Shown: positions 59,501 through 64,000 of the stretch, one piece after another
Layout: each line of letters begins with the position of its first letter
Numbering within the stretch: the stretch's first letter is position 1
Source: Lenzites betulinus
Lineage: Eukaryota > Basidiomycota > Agaricomycetes > Polyporales > Polyporaceae
Direction of reading: 5' to 3'
Assembly: GCA_022264855.1 (NCBI GenBank)
Contig: JABYQU010000008.1
Coordinates: 825,499-889,498, forward strand
Length of the DNA stretch: 64,000 nt
The notes under the pieces: model-generated
What the model was told of the DNA's origin: nothing
The model's database searches: none
Seen by the model: only the letters and a program-made list of their open reading frames with translations
Translations under genes and position numbers: made by a program

Positions 59501-60095
59501 GCGATCCATACGGCGCGTATCGCGTGCCTTTTTCGCCGTTGGTACCTTGGCTTTCTTCTCACGTCCTTCGGACTGTGCGCAACTGTATGTGAAGACTGTC
59601 TTATCAGTCCGCTTCCGCATAGAAGATGTCTCAAAGCTGTAGGACAGCCGGGATTAGTTAAGTGTATATCCTTTGATATATTGATGCTCACTTCCAATGC
59701 AGGAGCAGCGCTGCATCAAGCGCCTTCGCAAGCAAGTCTGCCTGCTTCCGCGGCACCAGCTGATCCGGCGGCAACATCTCTGTGATGTCAACACGGGCGC
59801 GGACTTCCATAGGCAAGTCCATAGCCTTCACCGCGCTGATGAAGGCTTCCCCTGAGACATTCCCCAGATCTTGCACAACTCCTCCGTCCTCCCTATCGCC
59901 GTCCGCTCCCGCGTTGTCGGCTTCTTCGGCTGCCTTCCTTTTACGGGCGGTCCTGCTGACTTTGCGTTGCTCGACACAAGGTGTGCATACGGCGCTCGGT
60001 TCCCCCTTCCTCCCTCCGGCGCTGTCCTTAATCCGAAGTGGGAAAGCCTTGATGTCCTTCTCAACATGGCAGATAGTGCAGACCTGTGAAGACAT
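56545..60095 (-). CDS. MULE transposase (zinc motif, DDE core, SWIM finger)
   Basis: Seven exons (introns 59637-59691, 59276-59335, 58944-58992, 58489-58539, 57128-57177, 56992-57043) join in frame to 1077 aa. The N-terminus has CTIC (residues 6-9) and CTPC (37-40), a probable zinc ribbon. A DNA-binding-like region follows (CDGWLHLTVSK, IEVSVKHSAEHVAYV). The DDE core is MDSTWNTNGGN (Asp327, created by a splice), LTDKDW (Asp393), QLCFWH (the MULE CxxH, 414-417) and TTMIVEALWRNLKR (Glu709). An acidic insert of about 150 residues separates the CxxH from the catalytic Glu. The SWIM finger is CDC...CKH (C794, C796, C807, H809). The C-terminus is a ~150-aa helical domain. No frameshift or internal stop remains after splicing. 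Confidence 0.92.
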
Positions 60096-60180
60096 AGGGC
60101 CAGTGTAGTGTGTCCCCGAGCAAAGCAAGGGAATTTAATCGCTGATTTTCATTATACACAGAGGCTAGACTAGACAAGGC

Positions 60181-60397
60181 ACCCAAACACGTGGGCGGGT
60201 GGCTGACGGACAAGCCCGCGCGCACGACGGTGAGCGCGACGCGCGAGGGTGCGCGACGTCGCGACGTGCGCGAGCTCGCGTCAACTGTCGCGCCCGTCGG
60301 TGAACTAAGCGCCCGTACGGCGGCGGGACGGCAAGGGGGGCGCGCCACAGCGGAGCCCGAAATGCAGAGCAAACCTGCTGGGCCATTAAGGTGAGGT
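60181..60397 (-). repeat. MULE terminal inverted repeat, right
   Basis: Reverse complement of the left end, starting at 60397 with ACCTCACCTTAATGGCCCAG and lacking about 12 bp of the CGCG tract. The transposase ATG lies 86 bp inside it, so this end probably holds the promoter. Confidence 0.9.
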
Positions 60398-60406
60398 GAC
60401 ATCTTG
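60398..60406 (+). repeat. MULE target-site duplication, right copy
   Basis: GACATCTTG, immediately outside the right inverted end and followed by two more near-copies. Confidence 0.65.
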
Positions 60407-61364
60407 GACATCTTGGACATCTTGGATGTGTGTGTGTCACTGGGGTGATTGCCTTGTCAGAACGGTGAAGGCGGACCGCGCACTGGCAGCAAGAAAACTA
60501 GACATCCATGATCACGGGCATATGGGAGAGTCACAGGCACTCACCGCAGATACCTGACAGTCATGCACATGGGCCAACGATTACGACAGCACGACACACG
60601 GGACTCACCGGGGTATACGACACATCCAAATATCGTCAACGTAGCGTGAATAACAATGCCGGTGACTCGGACATAATCGGCGTGGAAGCTGACACTAACA
60701 TCAGCAAAATACAAGTGTTTCTCCTATTTCCTGGAAATTTCCTGGAAATTTCCTGGAGCTTCCCGGGGCTTCTGGAGCCCTTCAAAATTGCTCTTAAAAT
60801 GGTTTTTGGATGGCTTTTTAAACCTCCAGGAACTCCAGATGCCCAGACGAGTCTGTTTCTGGCTGTCTGGAGCTCCTGGAGAGCTGGAGGTGCCTCTTCA
60901 GAAGCTTCCAGACACCCAGTAAATATTTTATTTTGCTGATGAAGTCGCAGATCTCAAGAGCAAGCGGCCCTGGGCATCTGCCAGTGCCGTACATACACGA
61001 ATATCCGCTTCAAAGGCCGGGGGATCTGCTTGCTGGTCCAGAAATTGGAATGTGTATCATCAACATATCGAGGAGCAAGAACTCAAGAGACACTCACAAA
61101 TGTGCGTATCAATAACACCTTGCGGCAAAGTTGCACCGCCGCCGTACATACTAGTACTATGTGCGACGGCGGCGCCACGGGTAACGCAAGTAGCGACACG
61201 ACATGCAAACACCACGCACTGTCCCCCACCCCACCCCCCATTCGTAGATATGGGGCCGAGGAAGGGCTCGTGGAGCAAGGGAACAATCGATTTAACCTTA
61301 CCTATAGTCGCGTGAAGTTACAGTAGTGCCCATCGCATCATAGTACGAGTGGTCCGTGCGTTGC
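60407..61364. other. Repeat-flanked non-coding DNA between the MULE and the LTR
   Basis: 60468-60560 continues the ~425-bp repeat family. 60720-60760 holds three copies of an 11-bp unit TTTCCTGGAAA. 60740-60915 has many CTGGAG/CTCCAG words in both orientations. No gene is supported. Confidence 0.5.
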
Positions 61365-61660
61365 TGTAAGAAAGACGGGGTGGGTGCCTTACTGGGCTCC
61401 TATCCCTTGGGTACTCTGGTCCGGGCTCGTATTTGGGCTCGGCGTACTCGTAGGGATGGTGGAGGGTAGTAAGGACTTCCCCTCCACCAGGCGCCCGAGT
61501 TCCGAACACTCGGGACACCGTACGCGGTGGTATTACATACATGCGGCTATCCGCGCGCCAATATGTGCGCGTGTACGTATTGTCCGATTCCGTATATATT
61601 AGTTGTGCGTTTCGCACAACTAATGGTTCTTGTAGGAGCGCAGGATACGCGCTCCTTACA
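61365..61660 (-). repeat. Probable LTR (3' LTR of a minus-oriented retrotransposon), 296 bp
   Basis: On the minus strand the block starts TGTAAGGAGCGCG (61660) and ends CTTTCTTACA (61365), giving short inverted termini TGTAAG/CTTACA with the canonical TG...CA. A polypurine tract lies directly before its start. A TATATA element is present near 61594-61599, where a U3 promoter would be. The opposite LTR would be beyond the window end, so this rests on termini and tract only. Confidence 0.6.
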
Positions 61661-62007
61661 CTCTCCCCCACTAGACCTGATCCCAGGTCTACAGATATGT
61701 AGTAAAGAAGATAAATAGTAAATATTTTTTGAGGGCCACAAATAGCAGTGGCCATTACGCCTATGATACACAGAAGTCGTCGTGGCGTCCGACGGTTCAT
61801 GATAGGGGTCACCGATAGGTGACCCTGCGTCTGGGTGTACGAACCGCGCTCGACGAGGCCGACGGTAAGAGGCGGCATGCCCGATAATATACTCGTCCAC
61901 CAATTTTGGTGGGGTTATGATTGTTGCTTAGCCGCTAGTAGTCGACGCAGGTGGGGCAGGCACCTGCGCGGTGATAGGATCATGGGCGGTGAACCACATA
62001 GGTTCAC
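61457..62007. repeat. Dense array of perfect-stem hairpins
   Basis: Eleven stem-loops with perfect stems of 5-12 bp lie in 550 bp: 61457-61489 (10 bp), 61494-61514 (7), 61516-61529 (5), 61598-61624 (12 bp, 3-nt loop), 61634-61656 (8), 61672-61691 (8), 61734-61753 (6), 61806-61825 (8, GATA loop), 61897-61912 (7), 61946-61968 (8) and 61989-62007 (7, with outer CATGG/CGCCATG pairing). The first five lie in the putative LTR, the rest between the LTR and the stop codon of the 62.0-kb frame. Function unknown. Confidence 0.75.
61661..61672 (-). promoter_or_regulatory. Polypurine tract adjoining the LTR
   Basis: AGTGGGGGAGAG on the minus strand, immediately upstream of TGTAAG. Such tracts prime plus-strand DNA synthesis in LTR retrotransposons, and this fixes the element's orientation as minus. 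Confidence 0.55.
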
Positions 62008-63506
62008 GACGCCATGGACGTAGCATCGTCGTAAGGAGGGGGAGCATCGCCTCCCGGCTCTCCTTGAGTCTCTTGACGAGCCCCTGCGTCACCCATTTCG
62101 GTGACCGGGGCAGTGGTGGTGGGCGTAGCCTCGCCCTCCTCGACCTCCATGTTGTCGTTCGACGCGTGAGCTGGAGGGGGAGGAGCGGGGTTAGCGGCCG
62201 GAGCCTCGTTGGTAGCGGTCGACGTGGGTGTCGCCGCTATGTTTAGGGATTGGGGAGGGGGTACATTGACCACCTCCGATACAGAGTGTATACCGGGGAG
62301 AGCCGTGATAGGTTCCCCGGGAGTGATTCCTTCGCGAGCGGCGCGGGATCGCGCGGCCGCGTCGCGGTGCTCGTCTGCCCACTCGATGGTGACGCCTAGT
62401 CGGGCGTACCAGAGTGCGACGTGAAACAGGGACAGCGTGTCCTCTGCGAAGCTGCCGGGATAGGCCTGCGTGGTGCTCTCGGGGCTGACAGGGTACTGTC
62501 CCGTCAGAATGATATGACGGTACAGGCCCGGCACTGAGAACAATACGTTCGTCAGCGAGAGCCACCGTCCGCGTTCAGACGGGGTTACACGGCGCGTCAA
62601 AGCGCGGCGACCCATCTGGTGGAACTCGACGTGGACCAGTTGCGGCCGACCGTCGGGGGCGACCGTCATCCACGACGGACGAGACGACGGGTAGTTCTTC
62701 ATCCACTCGCGAAGCTCCTTCGCGGTGGAGTCCAGCCGCGGCTGCGCGAGCTTCACGTGCGGCTGCTGCTTGGAGCGATACGGCCGTCCTGCAATCGGGC
62801 GGTCGTTGCGGGTGGTGGGCATCGGCAGATGCGCCGTGCTGGTAGGGATTAACCCCGGCGGCGTATACGCAGCCGGGTGGGGCTGGTCTACGGTGGGACC
62901 TGTCCGATTGGATGGGCCACCCGAGGGACCAGCTCGGTCGGGGTTCCGCCAGCTGCTCACCAAGACTTGTAATCCCCGCACACTGGTCAGTGCGGGGTTG
63001 GCGTTGACCTGCGCCAGCAGATGTTGGATGCGATGCCGCGCCTGACCCATGTCAGTGTGCGAGGCATCCATGATTTGCCGGGCCTCCTCTTGAGTCATTG
63101 GCACGAAATCGTACCAATGATTGGTGAGCTTGGGGTCCGAGTTCGCCGGTGCGGCTAACTCGTCATGGGGCCAGTTGGGGATGAGCAACTGATGAGAGGC
63201 GGCAGTCGTGCCTGTCCACGTCATCGTGCCCGGGCGCGGAGGAGCTGGTACTCCTCGACGCGCGTTCCGCATCACTTGCCGACTCGAAATACGCCGCGCC
63301 CGTTTGGCGTCGCACGTAGCCTCGTCTTCCGACGAGAAGTCGTAGTCGACCATGGGGTGCGGGGCCGGCTCTTCCCGCGGCGGCTCGATTCTTTGGGTCT
63401 CGGGCGACGTCTGCGTCGGCCGAGTCGTGGTAGACGATCCTTGTCGGAACATGTCAAATCCACGGACGTCCCCTGCTGATATTGGCGGGGGAAAGCGGGA
63501 CGACAT
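62004..63506 (-). CDS. Uncharacterised protein, possibly an internal ORF of the LTR-flanked element
   Basis: The frame encodes 500 aa from the first ATG (MSSRFPPPISAGDVRGFDMF); the open frame itself begins further upstream, right after a TGA at 63585. The N-terminus is Pro/Thr-rich and disordered, with KRARRISSRQ as a possible nuclear signal. A folded part follows: HWYDFVPMTQEEARQIMDAS, RHRIQHLLAQVNANP, then LREWMKNYPSSRPSWM, VEFHQMGRRALTRR, WLSLTNVLFSVPGLYRHIIL and LSLFHVALWYARLGVTIEW. The C-terminus is Pro/Ala-rich. I recognise no domain; it is not reverse transcriptase, integrase or protease. Its place 340 bp inside a probable 3' LTR suggests a transposon-borne gene. Confidence 0.6.
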   Translation of the reverse strand: MSSRFPPPISAGDVRGFDMFRQGSSTTTRPTQTSPETQRIEPPREEPAPHPMVDYDFSSEDEATCDAKRARRISSRQVMRNARRGVPAPPRPGTMTWTGTTAASHQLLIPNWPHDELAAPANSDPKLTNHWYDFVPMTQEEARQIMDASHTDMGQARHRIQHLLAQVNANPALTSVRGLQVLVSSWRNPDRAGPSGGPSNRTGPTVDQPHPAAYTPPGLIPTSTAHLPMPTTRNDRPIAGRPYRSKQQPHVKLAQPRLDSTAKELREWMKNYPSSRPSWMTVAPDGRPQLVHVEFHQMGRRALTRRVTPSERGRWLSLTNVLFSVPGLYRHIILTGQYPVSPESTTQAYPGSFAEDTLSLFHVALWYARLGVTIEWADEHRDAAARSRAAREGITPGEPITALPGIHSVSEVVNVPPPQSLNIAATPTSTATNEAPAANPAPPPPAHASNDNMEVEEGEATPTTTAPVTEMGDAGARQETQGEPGGDAPPPYDDATSMAS

Positions 63507-63584
63507 GTCCTCGCGTCTATCCCCGCGCCGCACCGTCCTGTCCTCGTTTGGACGGCTGTAAGGCTGGTAACGAGCAGTTTCTGC

Positions 63585-63995
63585 TCAAGACTCCTGTTGC
63601 TTCTTCATATCCTCCAGCTGCTGCTGGAGTCGATCCTTCTCGTCTTGCAGATCGTCGTACCGCTCGCGCTCGTCGTTGCGCTCGCGACGGTACCGTTCCA
63701 TCGTCTCACGACGCTCATCTGCGAGCCGCCGTGCCTCCTTCAACTGCTCTTGCAGTTCGGCTATACGCCGCTCGTTCTCCACGGCGTCCCCTCCCTCCTT
63801 GGAGCGACTATGCTCCTCGAAGTACTGCCAGAACCGGGCTTGAAGCTGAGCTTGCACGCTCATTTGGGCTTCGCGCAGCGATGGCTCCGACTGCGCGCCC
63901 CGAAGATGGCGGATGAACTCGGCGCAGATCACGCAGCCCGTCGTATGCGCGACGAGGAGCGGATGCTCTGCTACCGGTCCCCAGGCCAGGTTCAT
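63585..63995 (-). CDS. Small coiled-coil protein (or N-terminal part of the 62-kb protein), reaching the window edge
   Basis: The frame encodes 136 aa from MNLAWGPVAEHP, and may continue beyond the window. Residues 20-24 contain CVIC in HTTGCVICAEFIRHLRG. From about residue 45 the chain is a long charged helix with heptad spacing (RRIAELQEQLKEARRLADER, then RYDDLQDEKDRLQQQLEDMK), a clear coiled coil. The TGA stop at 63585 is followed in the same frame by 17 open codons and then the 62-kb frame, so the two may once have been, or may still be, one protein. Confidence 0.55.
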   Translation of the reverse strand: MNLAWGPVAEHPLLVAHTTGCVICAEFIRHLRGAQSEPSLREAQMSVQAQLQARFWQYFEEHSRSKEGGDAVENERRIAELQEQLKEARRLADERRETMERYRRERNDERERYDDLQDEKDRLQQQLEDMKKQQES

Positions 63996-64000
63996 GCTCA

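Larger units (their letters stand above)
56237..60397 (-). mobile_element. Mutator-like element (MULE), complete, 4161 bp
   Basis: Long inverted ends (56237-56465, 229 bp; 60181-60397, 217 bp) differ by a few substitutions and a ~12-bp indel in a GC-rich CGCG tract. They are flanked by GACATCTTG on both sides (56228-56236 and 60398-60406), a 9-bp duplication of MULE length. The single gene inside encodes an apparently intact 1077-aa transposase with MULE catalytic residues and a SWIM zinc finger. The flanks are themselves a 9-bp-period repeat of GGACATCTT, so the duplication cannot be told apart from the local repeat by sequence alone. Confidence 0.93.

Noticed and set aside
60934..60940. A CTGATGA word, as in hammerhead ribozyme cores
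   Set aside because: No flanking stem and no GAAA partner at suitable spacing were found, so it is probably chance.
61318..61878. A 186-aa minus-strand frame
   Set aside because: It runs through the probable LTR, polypurine tract and hairpin array and shows no recognisable domain; the hairpins explain the sequence constraint better.

Overview
This window is nuclear DNA of a filamentous basidiomycete, probably an Agaricomycete of polypore type. The genes carry many short introns (about 45-70 nt, GTRNGT...YAG), ATP-citrate lyase is a single fused gene as in basidiomycetes and animals, and a FunK1-type kinase, basidiomycete-style amino-acid permeases, an ORF1/ORF2 LINE and a SWIM-tailed MULE are present. 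I joined exons by hand; every multi-exon model given as a CDS closes in frame, which supports the splice calls.

Layout. 0-6 kb: an intron-containing tRNA-Gln and ATP-citrate synthase. 8-9.3 kb: a DUF1275 membrane protein. 10-16 kb: three paralogous extended short-chain dehydrogenase/reductase (SDR) genes with the same four-exon plan. 16.5-20 kb: a secreted/anchored serine-rich single-span membrane protein with a long cytoplasmic tail. 20-24 kb: gene-poor DNA with a ~640-bp foldback sequence, a 297-bp hAT-like MITE with a perfect 8-bp target duplication, and an amino-acid permease relic. 24-32.3 kb: a fourth SDR copy, inverted relative to the copy at 10-11.3 kb, split by a 6.4-kb LINE with intact ORFs, a 30-nt poly(T) end and a 12-bp target duplication. 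32.8-39.6 kb: an APH-like kinase, a DUF7770-like protein, an amino-acid permease and a glutamine-synthetase-family protein. 41-49.8 kb: a basic nuclear-type protein, a FunK1 kinase and an ammonium transporter. 50-56 kb: no credible genes, but diverged tandem repeats of ~305 and ~425 bp. 56.2-60.4 kb: a complete Mutator-like element (217-229-bp inverted ends, 1077-aa transposase) inside a 9-bp-period repeat. 61.3-64 kb: a probable LTR with polypurine tract, an unusually dense run of perfect hairpins, and two same-frame reading frames of unknown function separated by one TGA.

How the genes fit together. Permease, glutamine-synthetase-like protein and ammonium transporter all concern nitrogen uptake or assimilation and lie within 15 kb, though they are not an operon. 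ATP-citrate lyase makes cytosolic acetyl-CoA. The SDR set looks like a local expansion by tandem and inverted duplication. The right third is mainly transposon and repeat territory. I found no clearly new enzymatic system. The most interesting signals are the hairpin-rich LTR-flanked unit at 61.3-64 kb, the apparently intact MULE, and the LINE that is the only visible lesion in an otherwise intact SDR gene.
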